A DNA stretch of 64,000 nucleotides from Anaerolineales bacterium (GCA_020634895.1 JACKAV010000006.1:1-64000), one strand, 5' to 3'; shown: positions 17,137 to 26,468, numbered from the stretch's first letter. The notes: generated from the letters alone by a model not told the origin. Numbers and translations are program-made.

Positions 17137-19059
17137 GTGGCTGACCAAGTTAAATATGATGTAAGTTCGATCCAGGCGCTCGAAGGTATCGAACACGTCC
17201 GCAAACGCCCGGGTATGTATGTGGGCGGTACGGATATCAAAGCGCTGCACCATCTCGTTTATGAAGTGGTGGACAACGCCATCGACGAAGCGCTGGCTGG
17301 TTTCTGCACCCGCATCGACATTACCATTCACAACGACAGCAGCGTGACCGTGCAGGATAACGGACGCGGTATTCCGGTCGGTCCGCACCCTTCGAAGAAG
17401 GATGCAAACGGCAAACCGATGGAAACCGTCGACGTGGTCATGACCGTGATTGGCGCGGGCGGTAAATTTGGCGGCGGCGGATACAAAGTCTCCGGCGGTT
17501 TGCACGGCGTGGGCGTCAGCGCCGTCAACGCGCTCTCCGAATGGATGACCACCGAGATCCGCCGCGATGGAAAACTGTGGAGACAGGAATACAAGCGCGG
17601 TGTGCCGCAGGGCAAGATTAAGCAGGTCGATAAAGTTGACAAGACCGAAACCGGCACCAGACAGACCTTTAAATTTGACAAAGTGATCTTTACCGAAGAC
17701 ATCGACTATCGCTTTGACACTTTGGTGCAGCGCTTCCGTGAAATGTCCTTTGTGACGCGCGGCATCACTCTCAAATTTGTGGATGAACGCGCAGACCGCG
17801 AGATGACGTTCCACTTCGAGGGCGGCATCACATCCTTCGTCCGTTATTTGAACCGCAACCGTGAGAACCTGCATTCTGTAGTGCATGTTGAAAAAGAAGT
17901 GGAGGATATCGGCATCGAAGCCGCCATCCAATACACGGATGCCTATACCGAGTCTGTCTACTCGTTCGCCAACACCATCAACACCATCGACGGCGGTACG
18001 CACCTTACCGGTCTGCGCTCGTCGTTGACCCGTGTCATCAATGACTACGCCCGCAAGAGCGGACTTCTCAAGGACGCTGACCCGAACTTCTCTGGTGACG
18101 ATACCCGCGAAGGTCTCACCGCCATTGTGTCGGTCAAGCATCCGGGTCCGCAGTTTGAATCGCAGACCAAGGTCAAATTGATGAACCCCGAAGTGCAGAC
18201 GTACGTCACCCAGGTGGTGGGTGAAGCGTTCATGACCTTCCTCGAAGAGAATCCGCAGGCGGCGAAAGCGATCATTGCGAAGTGTCTGACCTCCGCTCGG
18301 GCGCGTGATGCGGCGCGCAAGGCGCGCGATCTCGTCATCCGCAAGTCTGCGCTTGAATCGCTGACTCTCCCCGGCAAGCTCGCCGACTGCTCCGAACGCG
18401 ATACGAGCAAGACCGAACTCTACATCGTGGAAGGTGACTCGGCAGGCGGCTCCGCCAAACAGGGGCGCGACCGTCACTTTCAGGCGATCCTTCCGCTGCG
18501 CGGTAAGATCCTCAACACCGAACGCGCGCGTCTCGATAAGATCCTTGGCAACAACGAAGTCAAGGCTCTCATCTCCGCGTTGGGAACCGGCATTGGCGAT
18601 AACTTCGACCTCGAAGGTTTGCGCTACGGACGTGTCATCATCATGACCGATGCCGACGTTGACGGCAGCCATATCCGCACGCTTCTTCTCACCTTCTTCT
18701 TCCGTTATATGCCGCACTTGATCGAAGACGGTCACCTGTATATCGCACAGCCACCGCTCTATCGCATCGCACACAAGAATAATGTGCGGTACGTTTACAG
18801 CGACAAGGAAAAAGACAAGTTGATGAAGGAACTCGGTGAAAAAGCCAACCTACAGCGCTATAAAGGTCTTGGTGAAATGAACCCCGACCAGTTGTGGGAC
18901 ACGACCATGAATCCTGAAAACCGCACACTGTTACTCGTCACCGTGGACGATGCCGCCGAAGCAGACCGCACCTTCGACATGCTCATGGGCGACGCGGTTG
19001 ATCCGCGCAAGAAGTTCATTCAGACACATGCCAAGAGCGTGAGAAATCTGGATATTTAG
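17137..19059 (+). CDS. gyrB: DNA gyrase subunit B
   Basis: A 640-aa type IIA topoisomerase ATPase subunit. It shows the GHKL ATP site (EVVDNAIDEA, DNGRGIPV, GGLHGVGVSAVNAL), the transducer domain, the TOPRIM EGDSAGGSAKQGRDR near residue 431, IMTDADVDGSHI near 503, and the C-terminal QRYKGLGEMNPDQLW. The length is that of the short gyrase/ParE class; a gyrase rather than ParE assignment follows general similarity (HVRKRPGMYVGG, ERARLDKIL) and is not absolute. The start is GTG 17137, placed by GGAGG 5 bases upstream; an in-frame TTG at 17125 precedes the ribosome site. Confidence 0.93.
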   Translation: MADQVKYDVSSIQALEGIEHVRKRPGMYVGGTDIKALHHLVYEVVDNAIDEALAGFCTRIDITIHNDSSVTVQDNGRGIPVGPHPSKKDANGKPMETVDVVMTVIGAGGKFGGGGYKVSGGLHGVGVSAVNALSEWMTTEIRRDGKLWRQEYKRGVPQGKIKQVDKVDKTETGTRQTFKFDKVIFTEDIDYRFDTLVQRFREMSFVTRGITLKFVDERADREMTFHFEGGITSFVRYLNRNRENLHSVVHVEKEVEDIGIEAAIQYTDAYTESVYSFANTINTIDGGTHLTGLRSSLTRVINDYARKSGLLKDADPNFSGDDTREGLTAIVSVKHPGPQFESQTKVKLMNPEVQTYVTQVVGEAFMTFLEENPQAAKAIIAKCLTSARARDAARKARDLVIRKSALESLTLPGKLADCSERDTSKTELYIVEGDSAGGSAKQGRDRHFQAILPLRGKILNTERARLDKILGNNEVKALISALGTGIGDNFDLEGLRYGRVIIMTDADVDGSHIRTLLLTFFFRYMPHLIEDGHLYIAQPPLYRIAHKNNVRYVYSDKEKDKLMKELGEKANLQRYKGLGEMNPDQLWDTTMNPENRTLLLVTVDDAAEADRTFDMLMGDAVDPRKKFIQTHAKSVRNLDI

Positions 19060-19069
19060 CCGACTCCTC

Positions 19070-19104
19070 AAAACCGCCTCCGGTAACACGGAGGCGGTTT
19101 TTTA
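19070..19104 (+). terminator. gyrB terminator
   Basis: AAAACCGCCTCCG/CGGAGGCGGTTTTTT with a 6-base loop lies 10 bases after the gyrB stop. Confidence 0.92.
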
Positions 19105-19161
19105 GTACCAGAGTACGACATCAGGCGGGAACTATATGCAAAGAGTAATTAGGACTTAAAC

Positions 19162-19195
19162 AAAAAAGCGCGGACGAATTCGTCCGCGCTTTTTT
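19162..19195. terminator. Perfectly palindromic terminator between convergent genes
   Basis: A 34-base perfect palindrome centred on GAATTC (AAAAAAGCGCGGACG and its complement) lies just after the end of the DUF3597 gene. It can terminate in both directions. Confidence 0.88.
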
Positions 19196-19210
19196 GTGTT
19201 GGGTTTGCTG

Positions 19211-19672
19211 TTAGTCCAGCAGGTCCTTCGGAATATTGCCGCCATTGGCAGCGATCTTGCGGAGGACTTCCTTGTGCAGCCAGGTGTTCATCTTGGCTGA
19301 ATCGCCCATCATATCTTCGGGGCAGTTGAGTTCCTTGGCGAGTTCGGTGCGAGCCTCGCGGCTGGAGTCGAGGTCGAGCAGTTTCAGCAGATCCACAATG
19401 GAAACTTTCCAGTTGAGGTCTTTGCCTTTGGCGAGACCTTCGAGCTGTTTCACAACGTCCACTTCAGAGATTGCTCTCGGGGCGGCGTCATCCATGGCGG
19501 TCTTGGGCGCCATGCGTGCTCCCGCACCGGCAGAAGCAACACCAGATGCCGCTTTCGGGGCAGAAGCTGGAGCAGCTGCAGAAGCGCTGGAGGCTGCCGC
19601 AGGTTTTGCGCTTTCTTCAGCCTTATTCTTGTGAATGCCAAGTTTTTCGAGAATTGTATTAAAGAGTCCCAT
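19211..19672 (-). CDS. DUF3597 family protein
   Basis: A 153-aa soluble protein with an N-terminal MGLFNTILEKLGI helix, a low-complexity Ala/Ser/Pro linker (about 20-55), and a C-terminal domain with SIVDLLKLLDLDSSREAR, AKELNCPEDMMGDSA and WLHKEVLRKIAANGG, the hallmarks of DUF3597. The function of this family is unknown; some relatives carry LysM domains, which this one lacks. AAAGGAA lies 7 bases before the ATG. Monocistronic with its own terminator. Confidence 0.85.
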   Translation of the reverse strand: MGLFNTILEKLGIHKNKAEESAKPAAASSASAAAPASAPKAASGVASAGAGARMAPKTAMDDAAPRAISEVDVVKQLEGLAKGKDLNWKVSIVDLLKLLDLDSSREARTELAKELNCPEDMMGDSAKMNTWLHKEVLRKIAANGGNIPKDLLD

Positions 19673-19824
19673 AACAAATTCCTTTCAATGAGTTGGTTGG
19701 ATTTAAGGCTAATTGCCTATCGAATTAAATTATAACCTCGAAAATTTGTGAATGGTTAATAATATGATAATCATATGCTTTTCTTACAGTACAAAAATCC
19801 CATTATTATTTCTTTCCGTTGCAC

Positions 19825-19830
19825 TATAAT
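19825..19830 (+). promoter_or_regulatory. -10 box for the repeat-containing membrane protein (leaderless)
   Basis: A perfect TATAAT ends 7 bases before the ATG at 19838. This supports that ATG over the longer frame starting at 19775. Confidence 0.6.
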
Positions 19831-19837
19831 CTGCCGG

Positions 19838-20653
19838 ATGGACAATAAAAAATATCCCTTGTGGACGCGCGATTCATCCATTCTGCTCGGCGGCTTTTTC
19901 GTTGTTATCTTCCTTATCGTTTATATCTGGTGGCCCCTTGCCGAAGAGGTGCTTTCGTACATTGATTGGAACGGTCCCTGGTGGCTGTACATGGATTGGC
20001 TGTTGCTGGGCATTTTCCTTTTCATGTCCATCACCATCGTAGCGCGCGCGAACTTACGAACAGATATCCTGCTTGTATTCGTGGGCATCTGCGGCGGACT
20101 TGCCATCGAATCATGGGGCACACAAACGAATCTCTGGCATTATTACACTGCCGAACGTCCGCCGCTTTGGATTATCCCAGCCTGGCCCATCGCAAATTTA
20201 TCCATTGACCGCATCACACGCTTCCTGAATTGGACCATTACCCGAAGTGAAAACCGCCTTGGGAAGAATATCCATCGCTCGTTATTTATCACTCTTTATT
20301 GGACGGTCTTCGCCTCTTTCATGACCCTGATGCTGGTCTTTGTTTCCCCAACCTTTGACAAGTCCTATACTCTTCTTGCTATTCTGTTGTGCGTCATGCT
20401 GATCCTTACTCCCACAGACCATCGTCAAGCTCTGTTGACGTTCATCGCCGGGGCGGGTTTGGGGTACTTCCTCGAATTGTGGGGTACCACCCGTCAGTGT
20501 TGGACGTACTATACCTATCAGACGCCGCCGCTGTTTGCCGTCCTTGCGCATGGGATGGCGGCTGTCGCGTTCTGGAGAGCGGGGTTGTTGGTGACCATGC
20601 TGCTGGGTAGATTCCGCTTTTCGAAGGCGAACCAGCCCGAAGTCTCGGGCTGA
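19838..20653 (+). CDS. Membrane protein with an internally duplicated WGT/WxYYT motif
   Basis: A 271-aa polytopic protein with about eight hydrophobic segments in two halves. Each half contains a matching block: IESWGTQTNLWHYYT...PPLW (about residues 90-112) and LELWGTTRQCWTYYT...PPLF (about 213-236). This indicates a duplicated four-helix unit with a conserved Glu, Trp-Gly-Thr and aromatic cluster at the membrane face. No known family could be named. The start is chosen from the -10 box and the sensible N-terminus (MDNKKYPLW). The last codons run into a palindrome. Confidence 0.7.
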   Translation: MDNKKYPLWTRDSSILLGGFFVVIFLIVYIWWPLAEEVLSYIDWNGPWWLYMDWLLLGIFLFMSITIVARANLRTDILLVFVGICGGLAIESWGTQTNLWHYYTAERPPLWIIPAWPIANLSIDRITRFLNWTITRSENRLGKNIHRSLFITLYWTVFASFMTLMLVFVSPTFDKSYTLLAILLCVMLILTPTDHRQALLTFIAGAGLGYFLELWGTTRQCWTYYTYQTPPLFAVLAHGMAAVAFWRAGLLVTMLLGRFRFSKANQPEVSG

Positions 20654-20665
20654 GCCGAAGGCTGG
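20632..20665. repeat. Nested palindrome across the 3' end of the membrane protein gene
   Basis: CCAGCC ... GGCTGG encloses a second hairpin AGCCCGA/TCGGGCT. The gene's stop codon lies within it, and the C-terminal QPEVSG is encoded by the repeat. No T-tract follows. Confidence 0.5.
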
Positions 20666-20718
20666 AAAGTCCGCTGGGGGATTGTGATTTTAACGTCCCG
20701 AATGTGTATTTAATCCTC

Positions 20719-20747
20719 TTGACAAAAAATAGTAACTCGTATAATAT
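20719..20747 (+). promoter_or_regulatory. padR promoter with first operator copy
   Basis: A consensus TTGACA (20719-20724) faces TATAAT (20740-20745, 15-base spacer) or TAATAT (20742-20747, 17-base spacer). The -10 is embedded in TAGTAACTCGTATAATAT (20730-20747), the first of two nearly identical 18-base elements. Confidence 0.7.
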
Positions 20748-20764
20748 TTTGCTCGTTTGGAAAT

Positions 20765-20782
20765 TAGTAACTCGTATACTAT
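20765..20782 (+). promoter_or_regulatory. Second PadR-type operator copy
   Basis: TAGTAACTCGTATACTAT matches the element at 20730-20747 in 17 of 18 positions, 35 bases downstream. TAGTA and TACTA are inverted within it. Its place between promoter and start codon fits autorepression by the encoded PadR protein. Confidence 0.6.
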
Positions 20783-20800
20783 TTTTATCTGGAGAACCTT

Positions 20801-21418
20801 TTGTCTGTTCGAAACGCCATTTTAGGACTGCTCGCACAAAAACCGCGTCACGGCTATGAATTGCATGCCGCGTTCTCGGCTGTCGTCGGCGATGCGACCT
20901 GGGATGTGAAGCCCGCTCAGATCTACACCACCCTCGAACGGCTGGAAGAATCCGGGCTGGTCGAGACCAAATCTGACCTGGGGCAGGGACGTGAACCAGA
21001 CCGCCGCATTTATGCCATCACCCGTGACGGACGCGGCGCGTTGAAAGACTGGTTCAGCGACAGTGTGCCCACCGAACATCAACGCGATGAGTTCTATGTC
21101 AAATTGATGATCGGGTTGGTCTCCGGCGAAGCGGACCCGGCGCGCATTATTCAGACCCAGCGTTCGCGCCTCTATCAGGAACTGCACGATGCGACCACTC
21201 ACCGCGACAAACATGACCCGCACACCGAGATGGCGCAGATCCTGCTGATCGACAAGACCATCATGCACCTCGAAGCGGACCTGCGCTGGCTCGACATGAT
21301 CGAGATGCGGCTGGAAGCGATCAAAGACCAACCGATTCCCGAGCCTGAGATCCGGCGGCGTGGACGCCCTAAAAAAATATCGCAAGCTCCGTCTGCGGAT
21401 GCTGTAGAAAAGAATTGA
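20801..21418 (+). CDS. PadR-family transcriptional regulator
   Basis: A 205-aa regulator with an N-terminal winged helix (NAILGLLAQKPRHGYEL, IYTTLERLEESGLVE, YAITRDGRGAL) and a C-terminal helical dimerisation region (about 90-175), followed by a basic tail (RRRGRPKK). PadR proteins commonly repress adjacent multidrug ABC transporter genes. It has a TTG start with GGAG 6 bases upstream. It heads a plus-strand block of SDR, DUF998 and ABC efflux genes, which are its probable targets along with itself. Confidence 0.9.
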   Translation: MSVRNAILGLLAQKPRHGYELHAAFSAVVGDATWDVKPAQIYTTLERLEESGLVETKSDLGQGREPDRRIYAITRDGRGALKDWFSDSVPTEHQRDEFYVKLMIGLVSGEADPARIIQTQRSRLYQELHDATTHRDKHDPHTEMAQILLIDKTIMHLEADLRWLDMIEMRLEAIKDQPIPEPEIRRRGRPKKISQAPSADAVEKN

Positions 21419-21453
21419 TATTTAATTGACTTTATTGATACAGGAATTTGAAA

Positions 21454-22329
21454 ATGAAATACGAACTTGCAAATAAAACGATCATTATTACCGGCGCCAA
21501 TTCTGGGATTGGCAAAGCGGCGTCCATTCAACTGGCGCAATTGGGCGCACATGTTGTGATGATGTGCCGCAGTGCCGAACGCGGCGAGCAGGCTTTACAG
21601 GATGTCTGCGCGGCTTCGAAGAGCGACAAGGTCGAGTTGATCCTTGTGGATATGTCGTCTCAGAAGTCGGTCCGCAACGCAGTGAATGAATTTCTTGGCA
21701 GGCATTCCCGCTTGGATGTCATCATCCATAACGCTGCCAACTTTGACCATCGTCAAACCAAACCTGTGATGACAGAAGACGGATTGGAAACGGTCTTTGC
21801 GACCAATCATGTGAACATCGCTCTGATGACTGATCTGCTGCTGGAAACCCTCAAAAAAAGCGCCCCCAGCCGCATCATCACTGTCGCCAGCAAGGGATTG
21901 ATGACCTATCCGTTTTTGGATATCGAGTTCGATAATCTCAAAGGCGAGAAGAAGTTCAGTATGCAGCACGCTTATTACCATTCGAAACTGGCGCAGGTGA
22001 TGTTCACTTTTGATTTGGCGGAACGGTTGCAGGGGACTGGCGTCACGGTCAACTGCGTGCGTGTTGGGAATGTTGCCATCCCTGATACACGGCTGGACCA
22101 TCTTCCCAAGTGGATGCTGAAAATGTACGAGATGAAGCGCAAGCTCGCTCTGACTCCCGAAAAGATGGCGGAGACTTACGTCTGGCTTGCGGCTGATCCG
22201 AATTTGCAGAATGTCACTGGCGGATATTGGGATGCCCCCAATGTGCCCGCCAAAGCGAACAAGAACGGTTACAACAAGGAAACCTGGAAAAAGCTCTGGA
22301 ACGTTACACAGGTATTGGCAGGTAATTAG
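21454..22329 (+). CDS. Short-chain dehydrogenase/reductase
   Basis: A 291-aa NAD(P)-dependent oxidoreductase. It has TGANSGIGKA (cofactor loop), DVIIHNAANF (NAG-like block), the catalytic Ser in ITVASKG, and YYHSK (YxxxK). CRSAERGEQ after beta-2 favours NADP(H). It resembles the retinol-dehydrogenase/WW-oxidoreductase-like SDRs. Substrate unknown. The start is ATG 21454 with AGGAA upstream. It lies 35 bases after padR and is probably co-transcribed. Confidence 0.85.
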   Translation: MKYELANKTIIITGANSGIGKAASIQLAQLGAHVVMMCRSAERGEQALQDVCAASKSDKVELILVDMSSQKSVRNAVNEFLGRHSRLDVIIHNAANFDHRQTKPVMTEDGLETVFATNHVNIALMTDLLLETLKKSAPSRIITVASKGLMTYPFLDIEFDNLKGEKKFSMQHAYYHSKLAQVMFTFDLAERLQGTGVTVNCVRVGNVAIPDTRLDHLPKWMLKMYEMKRKLALTPEKMAETYVWLAADPNLQNVTGGYWDAPNVPAKANKNGYNKETWKKLWNVTQVLAGN

Positions 22330-22356
22330 CAAAGGCGAACCTTTGCGCTATTTTAG
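22329..22356 (+). terminator. Weak hairpin between the SDR and DUF998 genes
   Basis: GCAAAGG/CCTTTGC with loop CGAA begins at the SDR stop and is followed by GCTATTTT. It may attenuate rather than stop transcription. Confidence 0.4.
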
Positions 22357-22365
22357 AGAGTCAAA

Positions 22366-23025
22366 ATGAAAGCATTTCTGTCGAACAAAAAACAACTGGC
22401 TGCCTGGGCTGGCATACTCGCCCCCATCATCTTCGTAAAATCATTTTTGATCGAGGGGTGGCTGCGACCGGGCTACGATCCGCTCTCCATGTATGTGAGC
22501 GCTCTATCCCTCGGCTCACGCGGCTGGACCCAGATCTCGAATTTCCTGATTTTCGGTGCGTTGTTATTCGTATTCACACGCGGTATAGCCGCCGAATTTC
22601 CAGATGGAAAAGCGTCCCGCGGCGGGCTGATTTTATTGACCATCATTGCAGCAGGGTATTTTCTTTCCGGTCCATTCGTTATGGATCCGATGAACACACC
22701 TTTGGATCAGGCAACGGTACACGGTACGATCCATGGCATCCTTGGCGGTATCGTATTTTTACTCATGCCCATTAGCATTTTTGTGTATTGGCGCAGATTC
22801 AGAATTGACCCTCAATGGCAGTCCATTCAAGGCTGGACCCTTGTATTGGGAATCATCTGTGCGGCAGCCGATATCCTTTTTACAGTCGTATCGAAATCAC
22901 CGAGTTTGCAAATTACGTTTGTAGATTGGTTTGGGCTGATTCAACGTTCGGTCATCGTGCCGTTTATGGTTTGGATATTTGTCTTTGCATTGGCGATGTT
23001 GATAAAAAACCGGCAAAGCCAATAG
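22366..23025 (+). CDS. DUF998 membrane protein
   Basis: A 219-aa protein with six predicted membrane helices. The segment GYDPLSMYVSALSLGSRGW followed by NFLIFGALL, and the VMDPMNTP and HGTIHGILGG blocks, are characteristic of DUF998. Function unknown; members are often next to drug-export and regulator genes, as here. It lies between the SDR and the first ABC ATPase, in the same direction. Confidence 0.8.
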   Translation: MKAFLSNKKQLAAWAGILAPIIFVKSFLIEGWLRPGYDPLSMYVSALSLGSRGWTQISNFLIFGALLFVFTRGIAAEFPDGKASRGGLILLTIIAAGYFLSGPFVMDPMNTPLDQATVHGTIHGILGGIVFLLMPISIFVYWRRFRIDPQWQSIQGWTLVLGIICAAADILFTVVSKSPSLQITFVDWFGLIQRSVIVPFMVWIFVFALAMLIKNRQSQ

Positions 23026-23080
23026 GCTCTTTACAGCAAATTTATTTCATCAGCAAGGCAATTATCCAAGGAGAACTAAC

Positions 23081-23833
23081 ATGTCCAATATTCAAGTGGA
23101 ACAACTTACAAAAATTTACGGTTCCGGTGTGACTGCCGTGACCGCGCTGAATCAGGTTAACCTCAACATTCACGAAGGCGAATTCGTTGCCATTATGGGA
23201 CCCAGCGGCTGCGGAAAGTCCACGCTTTTGCATTTACTCGGCGGCTTGGACAAACCCAGCGAAGGACATGTGCTGATCGGTGGTCACAACCTGAGCGATC
23301 TGAACGATGACAAACTGACCGAACTGCGCCGCCGCAAGATCGGGTTCATCTTCCAATTCTTCAACCTTATTCCGGTTCTGAACGCATTGGAGAACGCCGC
23401 GCTGCCCATCACGCTCGATGGGGTGAAACCAGCCGAGGCGAAAGTCAAAGCCACAGAATGGCTGACCAAATTCGGGCTTTCCGATCGACTCGCGAATCGT
23501 CCCGATCAACTCAGCGGCGGACAGCAGCAGCGCGTCGCAATTGCCCGCGCACTGGTCGCTGACCCTGAACTGATCCTCGCCGACGAACCGACCGGCAACC
23601 TCGATACCCGCTCCGGCGACGAGATCGCAAGTTTGTTGCGTGATGTTGCCAGAGACTATAAACGCACTGTCGTCATGGTGACCCATGACCCGCGCATTGC
23701 TGCCTATGCCGACCGCATCATCTTCCTTAAAGATGGCAAGGTCGTGGATGAAACCCTGCTCGAACGCAAGAATGGCAAAAATCAAAACAGCGCCGAATTC
23801 GTGGCAGGCAAAGTAAAGGAAATGGGAGATTGA
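23081..23833 (+). CDS. ABC transporter ATP-binding protein (MacB/LolD type), first
   Basis: A 250-aa ATPase with Walker A GPSGCGKST, Q-loop FQFFNLIPVLNALEN, signature LSGGQQQRVAIARAL, Walker B LILADEPTGNLDT and H-loop TH. This set is typical of the LolD/MacB/FtsE subfamily, which acts with FtsX-type permeases by mechanotransmission. AAGGAG precedes the ATG. It ends 1 base before the large permease gene and presumably energises it. Confidence 0.92.
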   Translation: MSNIQVEQLTKIYGSGVTAVTALNQVNLNIHEGEFVAIMGPSGCGKSTLLHLLGGLDKPSEGHVLIGGHNLSDLNDDKLTELRRRKIGFIFQFFNLIPVLNALENAALPITLDGVKPAEAKVKATEWLTKFGLSDRLANRPDQLSGGQQQRVAIARALVADPELILADEPTGNLDTRSGDEIASLLRDVARDYKRTVVMVTHDPRIAAYADRIIFLKDGKVVDETLLERKNGKNQNSAEFVAGKVKEMGD

Positions 23834-23834
23834 C

Positions 23835-26399
23835 ATGAATCTCCAACTGACTCTCGCCGCTCGTTATCTTAACGGGCGTAGATTACGAACTTTTCTAACC
23901 ACACTCGCCGTGGTCTTTGGCGTGCTGGTGATCTTTGGCATGAACATCATCATGCCGACCATGCTCAACGCATTACAGGTCAACGTCCAAAGCGCGGAAG
24001 GCGCTGTGGATTACAGCATCACGCATGTTTCCGGCGAGCCGTTCCCGCAAACCGAAGCGGACAAACTTCAAGGCGTGGACGGTGTTCGCGTTTATGCGCC
24101 TTCTCTGATGCGCACCATCAACATCCCTGCCGATTTCTATGACAAGGATTCCAACAAGGCGGATACCGTCACCGCGCTTACGCTTATGGGCATCGACCCT
24201 GAAGCGGAAAATTCGCTTCGCGCCTTTCTTTTGGTTGATGGTCGCTATCTCCAGGCGGATGACTCCGCTGCGGCTTTGATCTCGCGCACCCTCGCGGACA
24301 CACTCCATGTAAATGTGGGCGATACCTTCCGCGTCCCCAGCGCAGACGGCACCACCGAGTTGACAGTTGCGGGCATTCTCCCCGCGCAGCTCACAGCTGG
24401 AAACGAAACCGTGTGGGTCAACCTGCCTGAAGCGCAAGCGATCACGAACAGCCCGGGCGAGATCAACATTATCAATGTCAACACCGAGACGACGGCAATG
24501 GAAGAACGCCGCGCCGAGGTGCAAAAGAACATCGAATCCGCATTGGGTGGTCAGTATCAGGTTGGTACTCTGCTCAGCGGTTCTGAAATGTTCACAACGC
24601 TTGAGCTTGCCCAAACCATGTTCAATGTCTTTGGCGTGCTCGCGCTTTTCATGGGCGGTTTCATTATCTTCAATACCTTCCGCACCATCATCGCTGAACG
24701 CCGCCGTGACATTGGATTGCTGCGCGCGCTTGGCGCGAATCGCCGCACCATCATCGGCATGATCCTTGCAGAAGGATTTTTGCAGGGCATCATCGGGACG
24801 GTACTGGGTTTGGCTCTTGGCTATCTTTTTGGCTTGGGCACCATCCGAATTGCCGAACCGTTCATGAGCAGGTTCGTCAACTTGAATCTTGGCATGCCGG
24901 TGGTTTCAACGACATTACTCGTCGGTTCGATCGTGCTTGGCGTGGGCGTTACTGTTGTGGCGGGTTTGATTCCCGCGCTTAGTGCCAGCAAGGTCACTCC
25001 GCTTGAAGCGTTAAGACTGTCGGCGGCGGAAGCGCAATTTGATCAAGGAACAAGCGTCGGCTTCGTTGGAGGCGTGGTCCTCATCGTGTTGACGGTCATC
25101 GCGATCCTCACTGGTCAACCCACGCTTATCGTTCCCGGTGGCTTCCTCTTCCTGTTGGGTTTGGTGCTTATCGCTCCGGTGTTGGTGCGTCCATTCGCGT
25201 TGGTCTTTGGTCGTGTCGCCGCGTTGTTCTATGTGAGGCAGGGCGTGGGCGAACTGGCGCAGGGAAATATTTCCCGCCAGCCTTCGCGCGTGGCAGTGAC
25301 TGCCAGCACGAGTATGTTGGCGCTCGCGATCATTGTGGCGATCGGCAGTTTGATCTCAAGCCTGACCGTTGTGTTGTACGACATGATGAGCGATAACTTT
25401 GGCAGTGATTATATTTTTGTCCCGCCGTCGATTGCGTTGTGGGGTAACAATGTCGGCGCCAAGCCTGAGTTCGCTGAACAGCTCAAGTCGATCGATGGCG
25501 TGGATCAGGTCAGCACGCTGCGTTTTGCCAGTGCGACATCAAACGGACAGGCGATCTCCATCTTGGGGATCGACCCCGTCTCATACCCAGCCGTATCTGG
25601 TCTGTACTTTCAAGGCGAACTTTACGCTGACGAGGATGCCACCTATGCCGCGCTCGCGGACGGACGCAACATCATCGTGAACGGCGCGATGATGACGGCT
25701 CTTGGAAAACAGGTCGGTGACACGGTTGAGCTTGTCACGCCCAACGGTACAGTGACATATCAAATCGTGGCAATGGGCACCGACATGCTTAATACGAAAG
25801 TGGTCACGGGCTACATCTCGCAGTCCAACCTTCAAACAGACTTTGGCGCTACCGATGATGTTTTTCTGCAGCTGAATTTAAAGAAGGACGCTGATCGTGA
25901 AGCCGCTGATACTGCCATTCGAAAACTTTCAGAGAATTACCCGACCTTCAAGGTGGTTTCAGGTGCCGAGTATTTCGGCTCGTTGAAATCCCAAATGGAT
26001 GCGGCGTTTAGCGGTTTGTATGTGCTCTTCCTTCTATTGGCGGTTCCATCGTTGATCGCCATGCTCAATACGTTGACCATCAGCATCATCGAGCGCACGC
26101 GCGAGATTGGCATGATCCGCGCGGCAGGCGGGACGCGCAAGCAGATCCGCATGATGGTTATCGTGGAAGCCTTGTTGCTTGCCGCCATCGGCACTTCTTT
26201 TGGTATCTTGGGCGGTTTGTATCTTGGTTATGTGATCGTAATCTCGATGGCGGGCATCTTCCCGTTGGGATACGTATTCCCGCTGAGCGGAATTCTGTCA
26301 GCGATTGCCATTGGTTTATTGTTCGGTGTTTTCGCGGCGTTCATCCCTGCGCGCCAGGCTGCGCGGATGAATGTGGTCGAGGCGCTGCGTTATGAATAA
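23835..26399 (+). CDS. Double-FtsX ABC permease, 854 aa
   Basis: A large permease of the MacB/FtsX superfamily with two permease units. Each has a long external MacB_PCD-like region and groups of helices; FtsX domains lie near residues 270-400 and 735-850. The second contains TISIIERTREIGMIRAAG and ends PARQAARMNVVEALRYE, the usual FtsX terminus. Such 8-10 helix proteins form the membrane part alone or as a dimer with a LolD-type ATPase. The start is ATG 23835, right after the ATPase stop. Confidence 0.88.
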   Translation: MNLQLTLAARYLNGRRLRTFLTTLAVVFGVLVIFGMNIIMPTMLNALQVNVQSAEGAVDYSITHVSGEPFPQTEADKLQGVDGVRVYAPSLMRTINIPADFYDKDSNKADTVTALTLMGIDPEAENSLRAFLLVDGRYLQADDSAAALISRTLADTLHVNVGDTFRVPSADGTTELTVAGILPAQLTAGNETVWVNLPEAQAITNSPGEINIINVNTETTAMEERRAEVQKNIESALGGQYQVGTLLSGSEMFTTLELAQTMFNVFGVLALFMGGFIIFNTFRTIIAERRRDIGLLRALGANRRTIIGMILAEGFLQGIIGTVLGLALGYLFGLGTIRIAEPFMSRFVNLNLGMPVVSTTLLVGSIVLGVGVTVVAGLIPALSASKVTPLEALRLSAAEAQFDQGTSVGFVGGVVLIVLTVIAILTGQPTLIVPGGFLFLLGLVLIAPVLVRPFALVFGRVAALFYVRQGVGELAQGNISRQPSRVAVTASTSMLALAIIVAIGSLISSLTVVLYDMMSDNFGSDYIFVPPSIALWGNNVGAKPEFAEQLKSIDGVDQVSTLRFASATSNGQAISILGIDPVSYPAVSGLYFQGELYADEDATYAALADGRNIIVNGAMMTALGKQVGDTVELVTPNGTVTYQIVAMGTDMLNTKVVTGYISQSNLQTDFGATDDVFLQLNLKKDADREAADTAIRKLSENYPTFKVVSGAEYFGSLKSQMDAAFSGLYVLFLLLAVPSLIAMLNTLTISIIERTREIGMIRAAGGTRKQIRMMVIVEALLLAAIGTSFGILGGLYLGYVIVISMAGIFPLGYVFPLSGILSAIAIGLLFGVFAAFIPARQAARMNVVEALRYE

Positions 26400-26468
26400 G
26401 AGAAAAGCTTTACAGGTTTATGTTGCAGGAATGGAAACAACAAATTCTTTGCACGAAAGGATAACACT

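Noticed and set aside
17116..18774. A 552-codon frame antisense to gyrB
   Set aside because: It is the mirror of a highly conserved gyrB reading frame; long antisense frames are expected in GC-rich genes with strong codon bias. No ribosome site or family match.
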